Both the position numbers and the translations under genes were made by a program. Below are positions 8,255 to 18,563 of a DNA stretch of 39,399 nucleotides, in pieces. The notes under the pieces were generated by a model. That model did not search any database. It was given only the letters and a program-made list of their open reading frames with translations, and was not told the DNA's origin. Positions within the stretch are counted from its first letter, which is position 1, and each line of letters begins with the position of its first letter. The DNA lies in assembly GCF_019752095.1 (NCBI RefSeq), contig NZ_JAIEMO010000012.1, positions 1 through 39,399 on the forward strand, written 5' to 3'. Source of the stretch: Nitrosomonas sp. GTDB lineage: Bacteria > Pseudomonadota > Gammaproteobacteria > Burkholderiales > Nitrosomonadaceae.

Positions 8255-10780
8255 ATGAAACGAATGTTATTTAATGCAACGCAACCTGAAGAGTTGCGTG
8301 TTGCGATAGTAAACGGTCAAACGCTGGTTGACCTCGATATTGAATCTGTAAGTAAAGAACAACGCAAAAGCAATATCTATAAAGCTGTTATAACACGCAT
8401 AGAGCCGAGCCTGGAAGCCGCGTTCGTTGATTATGGCTGTGAGCGACACGGTTTCCTGCCATTTAAAGAAATTGCCCCCTCGTGTTTTGCTGAAAGCAGC
8501 ATACCCAATGCGCGAATCCAAGATCTTCTACAAGAAGGACAAGAACTAATCGTTCAAGTAGACAAAGATGAACGTGGAAATAAGGGGGCTGCATTAACCA
8601 CTTATATTTCTCTGGCTGGCCGGTATTTGGTTTTGATACCCAATAATTCCAATAGTGGTGGCGTGTCACGGCGCATCACAGGCGAAGAGCGCAATGATTT
8701 GCGCGAAGTCATAGCAAAACTTGAAATTCCTACAGGAATGAGCATTATCGCCAGAACTGCCGGAATCGGCCGCAGCGGGGAAGAACTGCAATGGGACCTG
8801 AATTACCTGACACAACTTTGGTATGCCATTGAAGAAGCTGCCAACAATCAAGATGGTGTTTTCCTGATTTATCAGGAAAGCAGCTTAGTCATCCGCGCAA
8901 TTCGTGATTATTTTAGCCAGGAGATTGGTGAAATTCTAATTGACAGCCGTGATATTTATGAACAAGCCAGCCAATTTATGGCACATGTTATGCCAGCTAA
9001 TGTGGATCGGCTCAAATTTTATCACGATGATGTACCATTATTTTCACGCTTCCAAATTGAACATCAGATAGAAACAGCTTATTCCAGGCAGGTTTCTCTT
9101 CCATCAGGAGGTGCGATTGTTATCGACCACACTGAAGCACTGGTTTCCGTTGATGTTAATTCAGCGCGCGCAATCCGCGGCTTAGATATCGAGCATACCG
9201 CGCTCAATACCAATCTCGAAGCAGCTGATGAAATTGCTCGCCAATTGCGATTACGGGATTTAGGCGGATTAATTGTTATTGATTTTATCGATATGGATGT
9301 ACAGCGCAATCAGCGTGAAGTTGAAGCACGATTGCACGAAGCATTGCGGCAGGACCGCGCACGTATTCAGGTTGGAAAAATATCCCGTTTTGGATTGCTA
9401 GAATTATCCCGTCAACGCTTACGTCCTTCGTTAGGCGAAAGTAATTACATTGCATGTACGCGGTGCCAAGGTACTGGATTCATTCGTGGAACTGATTCTT
9501 CCGCGCTGCATATACTCAGAATCATCCAAGAAGAAGCGATGAAAGAAAATACCAATGCGCTGCATGTTCAACTGCCGGTTGATGTAGCTACTTTCTTACT
9601 GAACGAAAAACGCGCAGAAATTTATGATATAGAAATACGCCAAAGGATCAATATTATTCTGATCCCAAACATTCATATCGAAACGCCTAATTATAATATA
9701 ACCCGCTTACGCCAAGAGGACATCAAGTCAAATGAAATGGTAGTGAGTTATAAAATGGTGGAGAAAAATACTGACGATAACAGCCTAGTAATTTCCGAAC
9801 AGAAAAACAAACCTACCCGTCCGCAAGCAGCTGTTCAAGGTATCACATCTGCCCTGCCCGCGCCTTTGCGCGAAGATAAATCACGCGACACTTCGCTGCT
9901 GGATAAATTCTTCGGTTGGTTTAAACCCGTCAAAAACGAAGAAACCAAAACCGATCTTGAAAAAAAACAACAGACTGACACTGATAAAAGCAAGTCGTCC
10001 CAAGAACGCACTCGATCGAGAGGGCGGCGCGGAAGAAACCGCAATGATCGCAATAAAGATGTCTCCGTGCACAAGCAATCTAAACCAATCGAGCCGATAG
10101 ATTCTAGTATTACTGCAACGCCAGCAGAGTACACTATCCCAGCGGAACATGGCTATCCACTTGAACTCTCTGCAGAGCAAACAAATGTCAGAAACAAACC
10201 TTCTCAACAATCTGACTTGGATCTTGAAGAAAAATCACTGTCAGACACTGCTCTTACTAGTGAAAAAGAAAACCATGACAGCGCAGATATAAAAACTGGA
10301 GATCGTAAACGTACACGTCGACATCGCGGAAATAAAAATCGCGATCAATCTGCACGCGCTAAGACTTTGAGTGAAGATCAGGCTTCTCCGGATAATACAT
10401 CGACTCATGAGGCTTACTCAACAGATTCTACGCCAAATATTGAGGTATCAGACCCGATCAGCGAGTCTCCGGCAATTGAACCCGTTAAGAAGCCATCTGT
10501 GAGAAAAGCAGTTGCAAAAACTCCTACTGACGATTCTGAAATGACCAGCAGTAATAATCGCTTGGATGAACCACCTATTGCACATCAACAACCTGGGCTC
10601 AGTGTGACTAGAGAACTTCCAGATTTCACGAAAAGTGGTCTCGTCATGATAGAAACACCACCCGAAAAAGTTGAAATGGCAGCCGAAGAAACCATTACTC
10701 CTAAACAACCCAGAAGAAAAACCAGGCAAATCACCGACGCGCCCGCTGAACCGTTAACACAAATTGAAACACGCGATTAA
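8255..10780 (+). CDS. rne: Ribonuclease E
   Basis: An 841-residue endoribonuclease central to mRNA decay and rRNA/tRNA processing. The N-terminal half holds the S1 domain (about 37-125), the 5'-sensor and RNase H-like parts, and the DNase I-like catalytic part with Asp300 (VSVDVNS) and Asp343 (IVIDFIDMD) matching the E. coli magnesium ligands. C401-x2-C404 followed by QGTG is the Zn-link for tetramer assembly. From about residue 500 the protein is low-complexity and charged, with two arginine-rich blocks (near 585-600 and 685-705) likely to bind RNA. AAGG lies seven bases before the ATG. It converges on polA with a 33-bp gap. Confidence 0.95.
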   Translation: MKRMLFNATQPEELRVAIVNGQTLVDLDIESVSKEQRKSNIYKAVITRIEPSLEAAFVDYGCERHGFLPFKEIAPSCFAESSIPNARIQDLLQEGQELIVQVDKDERGNKGAALTTYISLAGRYLVLIPNNSNSGGVSRRITGEERNDLREVIAKLEIPTGMSIIARTAGIGRSGEELQWDLNYLTQLWYAIEEAANNQDGVFLIYQESSLVIRAIRDYFSQEIGEILIDSRDIYEQASQFMAHVMPANVDRLKFYHDDVPLFSRFQIEHQIETAYSRQVSLPSGGAIVIDHTEALVSVDVNSARAIRGLDIEHTALNTNLEAADEIARQLRLRDLGGLIVIDFIDMDVQRNQREVEARLHEALRQDRARIQVGKISRFGLLELSRQRLRPSLGESNYIACTRCQGTGFIRGTDSSALHILRIIQEEAMKENTNALHVQLPVDVATFLLNEKRAEIYDIEIRQRINIILIPNIHIETPNYNITRLRQEDIKSNEMVVSYKMVEKNTDDNSLVISEQKNKPTRPQAAVQGITSALPAPLREDKSRDTSLLDKFFGWFKPVKNEETKTDLEKKQQTDTDKSKSSQERTRSRGRRGRNRNDRNKDVSVHKQSKPIEPIDSSITATPAEYTIPAEHGYPLELSAEQTNVRNKPSQQSDLDLEEKSLSDTALTSEKENHDSADIKTGDRKRTRRHRGNKNRDQSARAKTLSEDQASPDNTSTHEAYSTDSTPNIEVSDPISESPAIEPVKKPSVRKAVAKTPTDDSEMTSSNNRLDEPPIAHQQPGLSVTRELPDFTKSGLVMIETPPEKVEMAAEETITPKQPRRKTRQITDAPAEPLTQIETRD

Positions 10781-10813
10781 ATACCTACATGTTCTGCAAG
10801 TACATATATAATT

Positions 10814-13564
10814 TTAATGCGCCTGTTCCCAATTGTCTCCGGCTCCAATCTCGATCACTAATGGAACATCAAGCTGCAAAACATTGCCCATATATTCCGC
10901 CAAGCTAGATCTTATTAATGCAACTTCATCAGTTGGAACCTCCAGAACCAGCTCATCGTGTACTTGCATAATCAATTTACTACGTAATTTATTCTTGTGT
11001 AGCCAATTACTTACCGCGATCATTGCCAGCTTGATAATATCGGCGGCGGTTCCCTGCATGGGCGCATTAATGGCAGCTCGCTCCGCTCCTTGCCGCCGAT
11101 TGCCATTGGCATTGTTAATCTCTGGCAACCATAGTCGGCGTCCCAGTACAGTTTCAACATAGCCCAACCGCCTGGCTTTCTCGCGGGTTTGCTGCATATA
11201 GCTTTCCACTCTCGGATACCGAGCAAAATAACGCTCCATATAAGCACGAGCAGCACTGCGCTCAATACCCAATTGCGTCGCCAAACCAAATTCAGACATA
11301 CCATAAATCAAGCCAAAATTAATCACCTTTGCGTAGCGGCGCTGCTCTTGATCGACCTGGCTCAACGGTATTCCCAGAATTTCTGCAGCTGTTGCGCTAT
11401 GGATATCTTCTCCGGCCGCAAATGCTTTTAACAAGCCTTCGTCTTGGGAAATATGCGCCATAATGCGTAATTCTATTTGGGAGTAATCAGCGGAAATAAT
11501 CTGGTGTCCTGCCGGAGCAATGAACGCTTCACGAATTCTGCGGCCCTCGCTGGTACGCACCGGAATATTCTGCAGATTTGGATCCGAACTGGCTAGGCGA
11601 CCGGTCACAGCGACGGCTTGGGAATAATTAGTATGCACCCGTCCGGTATTTTGATTTAGCATCAGCGGCAATTTGTCCGTATACGTCGATTTCAATTTAG
11701 CCAGGCTACGATAATTAAGTAATAGCTTCGGCAATGGATAATCCAATGCAAGCTGTTGCAATACATCTTCATCGGTGGAAGGGACGCCGCTAGGTGTTTT
11801 TTTGACAACAGGTAATTTAAGCTGGTTAAACAAAATTTCCTGTATTTGCTTAGGCGAATTCAAATTAAACGGCTGCCCTGAAATGATATATGCTTGTTGT
11901 TCGAGCGCATGTAACTTCTCGCCCAGTTCGTGGCTCTGCTTTTGCAGCAGCTTATAGTCCAATAAAACGCCATTCCGCTCGATTTCAAATAACACATTTA
12001 GAATCGGCATTTCGATTTCACAATAGATGTGATTCAATTGCTGATTACTTTGAATGCCGGGATATAGCGTCTGATGCAGACGCAACGTGACATCCGCATC
12101 TTCGGCAGCATACTGCGTGGCGGTTTCAATCTCCACCTCGTCAAACCCGATGCGCTTGACGCCTTTCCCGGTGACATCGTCATAACTGATAGTTTTAACT
12201 TCAAGATGACGCAGCGCCAAACTATCCATATTATGTGGACGATGAGATTCCAGCACATAAGATTGCAACATCGTATCGTGAGCAATCCCATTCAACTGAA
12301 TACCATGATTGGCGAAAACATGTTTATCGTATTTTAGATTCTGCCCCAATTTGGGTTTTGTCGCATTCTCCAGCCACGGCTTAAGTTTATTTAATGCTCC
12401 ATCAAACGAAAGTTGCTGCGACACCCCCGGATAAATATGCATCAACGGAAGATAAGCTGCGTGATGATTTTCAATGCAAAACGAAATACCCACCAGTTTT
12501 GCTTGCATTGGATTCAGACTGGTTGTTTCAGTATCTACCGATACCAGCTGCGCAGCATCCAATCGCGTTAACCAATCATCCAATGCCGCATCCGTATAGA
12601 TCGTGTGATAAGTCCCTGACTGACAAACAACGGCTTTATCGTTTCCATCATCACCCGCTGCTGCTTGGCTTTCGCTCATATGGGCTAATCTCGATTGATT
12701 GGAATTTGTAGTAATCGCCTGCTGGCGTAATTCACGCAGCGATGCCTTCATATCCAACTGTTCGTAGAGTCGAGCCAATTGCTCCGCGTCCTGAGGTTGC
12801 AGCGCTAGATCCGTAATTTTTACCGGCAGATCCACATCACATTTGATGGCGATTAATTGGCGTGCGGTATCGAACCAATCCAATGCATTGCGTAAATTAT
12901 CACCTATTATTCCTTTTATTTCATCGGCATGCACAATAATGTTATCTAATGATCCATATTGCGTTAACCATTTGACAGCCGTTTTGGGTCCTACTTTGTG
13001 CACACCCGGAACATTGTCAGACGTATCGCCTACCAGCATCAGGTAATCTAACATGCGTTCCGGTGGCACGCCAAACTTGGCTAGCACATTCGCTTGATCC
13101 AATACTTCGTTATTCATCGTATTGATCAATGAAACATCCGGATTCACCAGTTGCGCAATATCTTTATCTCCGGTCGAGATGATGCAACGCATATCAGCTT
13201 CAATCGCCTGCTTCGCCAAGGTACCAATAACATCATCCGCCTCCACTCCGTCGATAATCAACATCGGCCAGCCCATGGCACGAATACAGGCATGTAAGGG
13301 TTCAATCTGGGCAGCCAGATCCAGAGGCATAGGCGGCCTATGTGCTTTATACTCGGGATAAATCTTGTCCCGGAAAGTTTTACCTTTTGCATCAAACACA
13401 CACGCGCTATAATCCGCCTGGTAATCCTTGTGCAAACGTCGTAACATATTGAGTACGCCATGAATAGCGCCCGTTGGTTCATTATTACGATTGCGTAAGT
13501 CAGGCAATGCATGATAAGCCCGATATAAATAAGATGAACCATCAACCAGCAACACTGTTTTCAT
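10814..13564 (-). CDS. polA: DNA polymerase I
   Basis: A 916-residue three-domain PolA. The N-terminal 5'-3' exonuclease (1-290) has LIIDGVEADDVIGTLA and the helix-hairpin-helix VGPKTAVKWL. The 3'-5' proofreading domain keeps its acidic residues (Asp344 and Glu346 in VDTETTSL, plus YAAEDADVTLRL), so it should be active. The polymerase domain shows DYSQIELRIMAHIS, the O-helix RRYAKVINFGLIYGMS and VHDELVLEV. It acts in Okazaki fragment maturation and repair. An AGGA about nine bases upstream supports the ATG at 13564. Its start is only 13 bp from that of the divergent LOG-family gene. Confidence 0.97.
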   Translation of the reverse strand: MKTVLLVDGSSYLYRAYHALPDLRNRNNEPTGAIHGVLNMLRRLHKDYQADYSACVFDAKGKTFRDKIYPEYKAHRPPMPLDLAAQIEPLHACIRAMGWPMLIIDGVEADDVIGTLAKQAIEADMRCIISTGDKDIAQLVNPDVSLINTMNNEVLDQANVLAKFGVPPERMLDYLMLVGDTSDNVPGVHKVGPKTAVKWLTQYGSLDNIIVHADEIKGIIGDNLRNALDWFDTARQLIAIKCDVDLPVKITDLALQPQDAEQLARLYEQLDMKASLRELRQQAITTNSNQSRLAHMSESQAAAGDDGNDKAVVCQSGTYHTIYTDAALDDWLTRLDAAQLVSVDTETTSLNPMQAKLVGISFCIENHHAAYLPLMHIYPGVSQQLSFDGALNKLKPWLENATKPKLGQNLKYDKHVFANHGIQLNGIAHDTMLQSYVLESHRPHNMDSLALRHLEVKTISYDDVTGKGVKRIGFDEVEIETATQYAAEDADVTLRLHQTLYPGIQSNQQLNHIYCEIEMPILNVLFEIERNGVLLDYKLLQKQSHELGEKLHALEQQAYIISGQPFNLNSPKQIQEILFNQLKLPVVKKTPSGVPSTDEDVLQQLALDYPLPKLLLNYRSLAKLKSTYTDKLPLMLNQNTGRVHTNYSQAVAVTGRLASSDPNLQNIPVRTSEGRRIREAFIAPAGHQIISADYSQIELRIMAHISQDEGLLKAFAAGEDIHSATAAEILGIPLSQVDQEQRRYAKVINFGLIYGMSEFGLATQLGIERSAARAYMERYFARYPRVESYMQQTREKARRLGYVETVLGRRLWLPEINNANGNRRQGAERAAINAPMQGTAADIIKLAMIAVSNWLHKNKLRSKLIMQVHDELVLEVPTDEVALIRSSLAEYMGNVLQLDVPLVIEIGAGDNWEQAH

Positions 13565-13577
13565 TTACAAGTTTCCT

Positions 13578-14303
13578 ATGAGCTTACAAGATAAACCTAA
13601 ACTGACCGCACCCTTGTCTGTGGATAAACCCTGGTCAGCCAAAGAGTCATGGCGCCTATTTGGAATTATGGCAGAATTTGTGGAAGGAACAGAACGACTT
13701 GACACCATCCAACCCGCCGTCAGTATTTTTGGCAGTGCGCGCACCCATCCCAACAACCCACACTATAAATTAGCCGAGCAAATTGCTAAACAACTTTCTG
13801 ATGCCGGCTTTGCGGTAATTTCCGGGGGTGGCCCAGGCATCATGGAAGCGGCAAATAAAGGAGCTTATTACGGAAAATCACCCAGTATCGGCTTAAACAT
13901 CCAATTACCACACGAACAACATCGCAACGCTTTTCAGGATATCAGCCAGACTTTCCGGCATTTTTTTGCCCGCAAATATATGTTTGTTAAATTTGCCACC
14001 GCTTACGTCGTGCTACCCGGTGGCTTTGGAACACTAGATGAACTAATGGAAGCATTAACCCTGGTGCAAACGGAGAAAACCCGGAAAATGCCTATTATCC
14101 TTGTTTATTCAGAATTCTGGCTCGGCTTGCTCGATTGGTTCCGACACACGTTGATTGCAGAAGGTTTTATTTCAACTGACGACATGAATCTTATACAAGT
14201 TATTGATAAACCAGAACAAGTTGTCAATGCAATTTTCCAGTATTATGAAACCAGTGGATTTGAACCATCCGCTGCTGAACGAGAAATTCAACTCAATTTA
14301 TAA
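13578..14303 (+). CDS. LOG-family TIGR00730 Rossmann-fold protein (nucleotide 5'-monophosphate phosphoribohydrolase)
   Basis: A 241-residue cytosolic protein of the LOG / 'lysine decarboxylase-like' family. The two diagnostic motifs are GGGPGIMEA (83-91) and PGGFGTLDE (147-155); the family releases a base from nucleoside monophosphates and does not decarboxylate lysine. Its substrate here is unknown. It heads a plus-strand run with DUF2782, thrB and a membrane protein. Only 13 bp separate its ATG from that of polA and no Shine-Dalgarno is visible, so it may be translated from a very short leader or be transcribed from inside polA. Confidence 0.9.
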   Translation: MSLQDKPKLTAPLSVDKPWSAKESWRLFGIMAEFVEGTERLDTIQPAVSIFGSARTHPNNPHYKLAEQIAKQLSDAGFAVISGGGPGIMEAANKGAYYGKSPSIGLNIQLPHEQHRNAFQDISQTFRHFFARKYMFVKFATAYVVLPGGFGTLDELMEALTLVQTEKTRKMPIILVYSEFWLGLLDWFRHTLIAEGFISTDDMNLIQVIDKPEQVVNAIFQYYETSGFEPSAAEREIQLNL

Positions 14304-14359
14304 CCCTCATCAGCGATTTTAGGTAGAATACAAAAAACCTGACCCGCCGGGAATCACCC

Positions 14360-14761
14360 ATGTACCTGTATCGACTTATTTTGATTGTATCACTCTGTTC
14401 AATACTGCCAGTCATGGCGGAATCCGGGCATCCTCAGCAAGCGCAGAAACCTAATAAGCACCCCGACAACCTTATACCCTTACCTGAGGCTCCTGAATTG
14501 CCCCCTGACATCGATTCTCCACCACTGCTCCCTGAAATTCCAGTGGATCCAGAACTGGAAACCGAAGTTACCATTATTAAACGCGGCGAAGATACTATTG
14601 AAGAGCACCGTGTTAACGGTGAACTTCTGATGATCAAAGTAATTCCGCGTATTGGCCCACCTTATTATCTGAAAAAAAACCCTATCAGGAGCCACCATGA
14701 CCACGCGGGTGAAGGCGGAATTGATGTTAATCCACCCATGTGGCAAATATTAAGATTCTGA
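14360..14761 (+). CDS. DUF2782 domain protein, exported
   Basis: A 133-residue protein with a signal peptide (1-20, ending PVMA), a proline-rich spacer at about 38-65 and a compact C-terminal DUF2782 domain (about 66-133) containing VTIIKRGEDTIEEHRVNG and IGPPYYLK. The family is small, proteobacterial and of unknown function; it often sits near polA and thrB. It is probably periplasmic and cotranscribed with its neighbours (56 bp after the LOG gene, 79 bp before thrB). A weak CGGGA precedes the ATG. Confidence 0.85.
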   Translation: MYLYRLILIVSLCSILPVMAESGHPQQAQKPNKHPDNLIPLPEAPELPPDIDSPPLLPEIPVDPELETEVTIIKRGEDTIEEHRVNGELLMIKVIPRIGPPYYLKKNPIRSHHDHAGEGGIDVNPPMWQILRF

Positions 14762-14840
14762 TGATAATTAGCGTACAGATATCTATCACTTTATGAACAA
14801 TCTCTGTTTCTACATTATCGCTTTTATTTTCTGCTAATTC

Positions 14841-15791
14841 ATGTCCGTTTTCACACCTGTTACCGATAACCAGCTCACTATTTGGTTACAAGATTATGCA
14901 CTTGGAAAACTGATCCACTTGCAAGGCATCACATCGGGTATCGAGAATACCAATTACTGGGTCACCACCACGCAAGGCAAATTTGTTTTAACCCTGTTTG
15001 AAAAACTTACCAGTGATGAACTACCGTATTATCTGAATCTGATGGCGCATTTGTCGCAACATAAAATACCATGCCCGGCACCAATCCCGCGACTGGATCG
15101 AAAGTTACTAGGTGAACTGAACGGCAAGCCGGCAACAATTGTCACATGTTTACCCGGGCAGTCAGTGATTCATCCAACCACCGTGCAGTGCGCGGAAGTC
15201 GGCAATGTTCTAGCCAGAATGCATTTGGCAGGAAGTTCCTACCACGGGAAAATGAATAATCCGCGCGGACTAACATGGTGGCAAGCCAGAACACCCGAAA
15301 TCGAGCCTTTTTTATCTGATGCAGAAAACCATTTACTCAAGACTGAACTGGATTTCCAATTAACGCAACAAAAGACCTCATTACCCAATGGGATTATCCA
15401 TGCCGATTTATTTCGCGATAATATTTTGTTTACCGATCATGCAATAGGCGGCGTCATCGATTTTTATTTTGCCTGCAATGATGCTTTTTTATACGATGTG
15501 GCCATTACTGTAAATGACTGGTGCATGACTGAAAAGAAAGCGCTGGATGAAACTTGCACACTTTCTCTGCTGAAAGCCTATCATGATATTCGTCCGCTCA
15601 CCGCGGCCGAACACGATGCCTGGCCTGTCATGCTGCGCGCAGGTGCATTGCGTTTCTGGGTTTCCCGGCTGTACGACTATCATTTGCCGCGTCCAGGAGA
15701 ATTAACGCATGCCAAAGACCCGGTACATTTCCGAGATATATTGGAAAATTATGCTTCGAATCCAATAAAACTGCGGCAGCTCTGGCTATAA
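14841..15791 (+). CDS. thrB: Homoserine kinase, type II (aminoglycoside phosphotransferase fold)
   Basis: A 316-residue homoserine kinase of the APH-like class used by pseudomonads and betaproteobacteria, not the GHMP type of enterobacteria. It phosphorylates homoserine to O-phosphohomoserine in threonine synthesis. The N-terminal lobe has GIENTNYWV and [13 protein letters not shown]; the catalytic loop is [13 protein letters not shown] with the base Asp, followed by the metal-binding GVIDFYFA. The length is normal. No clear ribosome binding site precedes the ATG. The location beside polA and the BPSS1780-type gene is typical of betaproteobacteria. Confidence 0.94.
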   Translation: MSVFTPVTDNQLTIWLQDYALGKLIHLQGITSGIENTNYWVTTTQGKFVLTLFEKLTSDELPYYLNLMAHLSQHKIPCPAPIPRLDRKLLGELNGKPATIVTCLPGQSVIHPTTVQCAEVGNVLARMHLAGSSYHGKMNNPRGLTWWQARTPEIEPFLSDAENHLLKTELDFQLTQQKTSLPNGIIHADLFRDNILFTDHAIGGVIDFYFACNDAFLYDVAITVNDWCMTEKKALDETCTLSLLKAYHDIRPLTAAEHDAWPVMLRAGALRFWVSRLYDYHLPRPGELTHAKDPVHFRDILENYASNPIKLRQLWL

Positions 15792-15835
15792 ATCATCATT
15801 TAATCTATTCATCGAATTCAACTGGAGAAACATCA

Positions 15836-16825
15836 ATGGAAATTCATCAAGTTAACGCAAAACAGGGATTGCAATGGATCTTAAGTGGCTTCTACCTGTT
15901 CCGCAAAGCGCCACTGGCTTGGGTATTTGTGTGCTTTACCTTGATGTTGATCGCTATTACCATGTCATTAGTACCATTACTGGGAAAATTTATTTTTACC
16001 TTGATTTCACCCGTCTTTCTAGCCGGTATCATGATAGGCTGCAAAGACATGGAACAACAAGGCAAACCGCTGGATATATCGCATTTATTTATGGCTTTCA
16101 AAACCAATCCGGTGCCATTAATCACTATCGGCGGCATCTATCTAATCGGGCAAATTTTGATTATTGGTTTGGTCATCCTGGTTGGGGGTACTCAAATGAC
16201 GGATATGCTGCTATATGGAAAAAGAGTCGATGAAAGCGAACTGATGGGCGTCATGAGCAATATGCTAACGGCATCACTGCTTACGCTAGCGCTTTCCATT
16301 CCACTCATGATGGCGTCCTGGTTTTCTCCACTATTGGTGATTTTTCATAATATTCCGCCCATTGTTGCCATGCAAAGAAGCTTTTTTGCTTGCTTAAGAA
16401 ACTTTATACCGTTCCAATTGTATGGCATTACACTCATCCTTCTTACCATTCTCAGCATAATGCCTTACGGTGTGGGACTCGTGATTTTGATCCCTACCAT
16501 TTTTACTTCAATTTATGTTAGTTATAAAGACATTTTCCTAGGCGAACCGCTTCGATTCAAGAATAACGAATCGGGACAAGATTATCAACAAGCCAACTGG
16601 ACTGATACCACTGAAGAATCACAGAAGAACGAAGCCGAAACAAAACAACAACAGTCTCCCACATCGGATAACAAAATTATAGCTTCCGATTCCGGTGAAC
16701 TCGTTCCGTGCGCACACTGCAACTTGCTTGTACCGCGGGATGAGGCAATCGAAGATAATAAGCATTTTTTTTGTAATGAAGAACACCGTAAACTGTACCA
16801 GTCTATGGATAAATCTTCATCATAA
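15836..16825 (+). CDS. BPSS1780-type membrane protein fused to a PP0621-type zinc ribbon
   Basis: A 329-residue protein with two parts. Residues 1-240 form a multi-pass membrane domain (about six segments) starting VNAKQGLQWILSGFYLFRKAP, the signature of betaproteobacterial BPSS1780-family proteins. After a polar, glutamine-rich linker (about 245-280), the last 40 residues contain C-A-H-C, LVPRDEAI and F-F-C-N-E-E-H, a short treble-clef zinc site resembling the stand-alone PP0621 family. GGAGAAAC lies eight bases before the ATG. Function is unknown; the tail would be cytoplasmic if the usual topology holds. It is the last gene of the polA-thrB group. Confidence 0.82.
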   Translation: MEIHQVNAKQGLQWILSGFYLFRKAPLAWVFVCFTLMLIAITMSLVPLLGKFIFTLISPVFLAGIMIGCKDMEQQGKPLDISHLFMAFKTNPVPLITIGGIYLIGQILIIGLVILVGGTQMTDMLLYGKRVDESELMGVMSNMLTASLLTLALSIPLMMASWFSPLLVIFHNIPPIVAMQRSFFACLRNFIPFQLYGITLILLTILSIMPYGVGLVILIPTIFTSIYVSYKDIFLGEPLRFKNNESGQDYQQANWTDTTEESQKNEAETKQQQSPTSDNKIIASDSGELVPCAHCNLLVPRDEAIEDNKHFFCNEEHRKLYQSMDKSSS

Positions 16826-17038
16826 ATCAATAGTTCTATTGATCCCAGATTTACCATTAGAAAATTTCAATAAAGAACCCCAAAGAGAATTATTTGAAAT
16901 AAAGTAATCTAATGGCTCTAATGCGAGGTGATCCTCCCAACAATAATCAGATGGCCTTGCTGTGAAAATTAACGGGGCAGCAGTGAGGTATAATCGTAAA
17001 TCGGAATAGTCGTTTCTTGAAACAGTTATTTTGGTCAT
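16820..17038 (-). CDS. Small hypothetical protein downstream of the gtr genes
   Basis: A 72-codon frame on the minus strand, 30 bp after the stop of the GtrII-like gene and overlapping the end of the BPSS1780-type gene by six bases. The translation has protein-like composition (LRLYLTAAPLIFTARPSD, ALEPLDYFISNN) with no membrane segment or known motif. The ribosome binding site is weak. It may be a real small gene, the tail of a gene lost when the gtr set arrived, or chance. I do not recognise it. Confidence 0.25.
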   Translation of the reverse strand: MTKITVSRNDYSDLRLYLTAAPLIFTARPSDYCWEDHLALEPLDYFISNNSLWGSLLKFSNGKSGINRTIDL

Positions 17039-17068
17039 CTATGCTGCCATTACATTTGGTCCCGATAA

Positions 17069-18520
17069 TTATTCGCTGCCAAGAAGAATTACAGCGATGC
17101 CCTCACTGACACCAACAAATTCAACAGCTTTATTTGCGGTTATCGATGAAATATCAAGTTTTTCCCCGAGTGCGTCGCATTCCTTAGGAACACTCATTCT
17201 ACATTCCCAAAAACTGTTAAAGCCAGCAGCCAGAACAATCGGTCGCGTAAACGGCCCCTCATTAAATAATCTCGCTTCTTTATATTTTTCATCTACCTTG
17301 CCAAAGATAGCCAATGCATTGTAATTTGAAGGATGCTGGGGCAACACAGTCACAATTTTTTGTAAAATAAATTCTGTTTCAGTCTTATGCGCATTTAAAT
17401 ACGAATGCGCATTGATCGAAAAATTACTCCCCATCCATAACAGCAAAAAGACACTCAGCCAATAAGCTTTATGGCGCAACTGACTTGATACGAGCAGCAA
17501 AATAATCATCGCCGATGACAGGGCCACCAAGCTTCGAGTAGCAATAGCCGCTGCCAACGGTATAGAAAAAACAAAAAAAGAAATGCTTACAGCTAGAAGA
17601 ATGATGACTTTAGGAAGGCCAGAACGCCAGAATTGGAAACGAAAAACAAGGAGCAGCATCAACCCAAGGAGATAAACGGGATTGTTGTTAGTACCATTCA
17701 TGAGAAGCAGAAGAACTTCAGCTTTGAGGCACTGAATAACAAAGAACACATTTCGAATGAGACCTTGAAAATCCTGAACGGGCATAGCTTGTCGCCATTC
17801 CGCTGGAGTAATTCCGACCTGGCCTGTAATAATGAAAATTGCAACAAGTGCTAGAACAAAGCCTACAATTGAGCCCAAAATCCAATAAAAGAAATGGCTG
17901 AATAAATATGTTCCAATTTTCCCGATGTCTTGGTTCTCTGAAGCGAGCCTCCTCAAAAAAAGCAAAGGAAGTATAAAGTAATAATTCTGCATCATGCCAA
18001 ATAACAAAATACCACCCAGCAAATAGATTACCCGATGGGAAACTCCCCTTTCAGCCAGCCAAGTCAAAATCAGTAATGTGATGACTGCAGGGAAATGGGT
18101 TGCTGGCCATAGGCTTTGGTGTACAAAAGAAGGGGCCATCAACAAGACGGATGCGATTATTGCCGTGTATCGAGAGTCTTGAGAGAAATTGCTCGCTATA
18201 CGAAATAGTACCACCCACGAACAAAAAAGGAACAGCAGGGAGTATGTCACCAGTGGCATCTGCCGTAACCAATGGTGCAACATGAAATTTATCCACCTGC
18301 CTTCTTCCATTAGCTTAAATTTGAAACTGGGATAATAATGAACCTCATCAAGTCCAAATACTTTCAGGCCTGGCAGCAAGTAATAAGCGCTAAATAATAG
18401 AATGAGCGACAATATCGCCACAAGATTACGGGTGGTTTGTGGATTAATAAATGACGGTAAGCGATCTAGATATTGCAAAGTGGCTGATCGTGCTTGATCA
18501 AATAAAATGTTTTTCATCAT
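17069..18520 (-). CDS. GtrII-like glucosyltransferase (Glucos_trans_II family)
   Basis: A 483-residue inner-membrane protein with about ten hydrophobic segments. The first periplasmic loop begins GLDEVHYYPSFKFKLMEEGR, matching the acidic-pair and GRW pattern of the serotype-specific glucosyltransferase GtrII of Shigella phages. Such proteins transfer a sugar from undecaprenyl phosphate to O-antigen repeat units in the periplasm. The upstream genes supply the other two parts of a classic three-gene set (gtrA, gtrB). The specific acceptor cannot be read from the sequence. It lies 43 bp after gtrA on the same strand. Confidence 0.75.
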   Translation of the reverse strand: MMKNILFDQARSATLQYLDRLPSFINPQTTRNLVAILSLILLFSAYYLLPGLKVFGLDEVHYYPSFKFKLMEEGRWINFMLHHWLRQMPLVTYSLLFLFCSWVVLFRIASNFSQDSRYTAIIASVLLMAPSFVHQSLWPATHFPAVITLLILTWLAERGVSHRVIYLLGGILLFGMMQNYYFILPLLFLRRLASENQDIGKIGTYLFSHFFYWILGSIVGFVLALVAIFIITGQVGITPAEWRQAMPVQDFQGLIRNVFFVIQCLKAEVLLLLMNGTNNNPVYLLGLMLLLVFRFQFWRSGLPKVIILLAVSISFFVFSIPLAAAIATRSLVALSSAMIILLLVSSQLRHKAYWLSVFLLLWMGSNFSINAHSYLNAHKTETEFILQKIVTVLPQHPSNYNALAIFGKVDEKYKEARLFNEGPFTRPIVLAAGFNSFWECRMSVPKECDALGEKLDISSITANKAVEFVGVSEGIAVILLGSE

Positions 18521-18563
18521 CGGGAATCTTGTTTACATACAAACCGGTGGATATAACTTTCTG

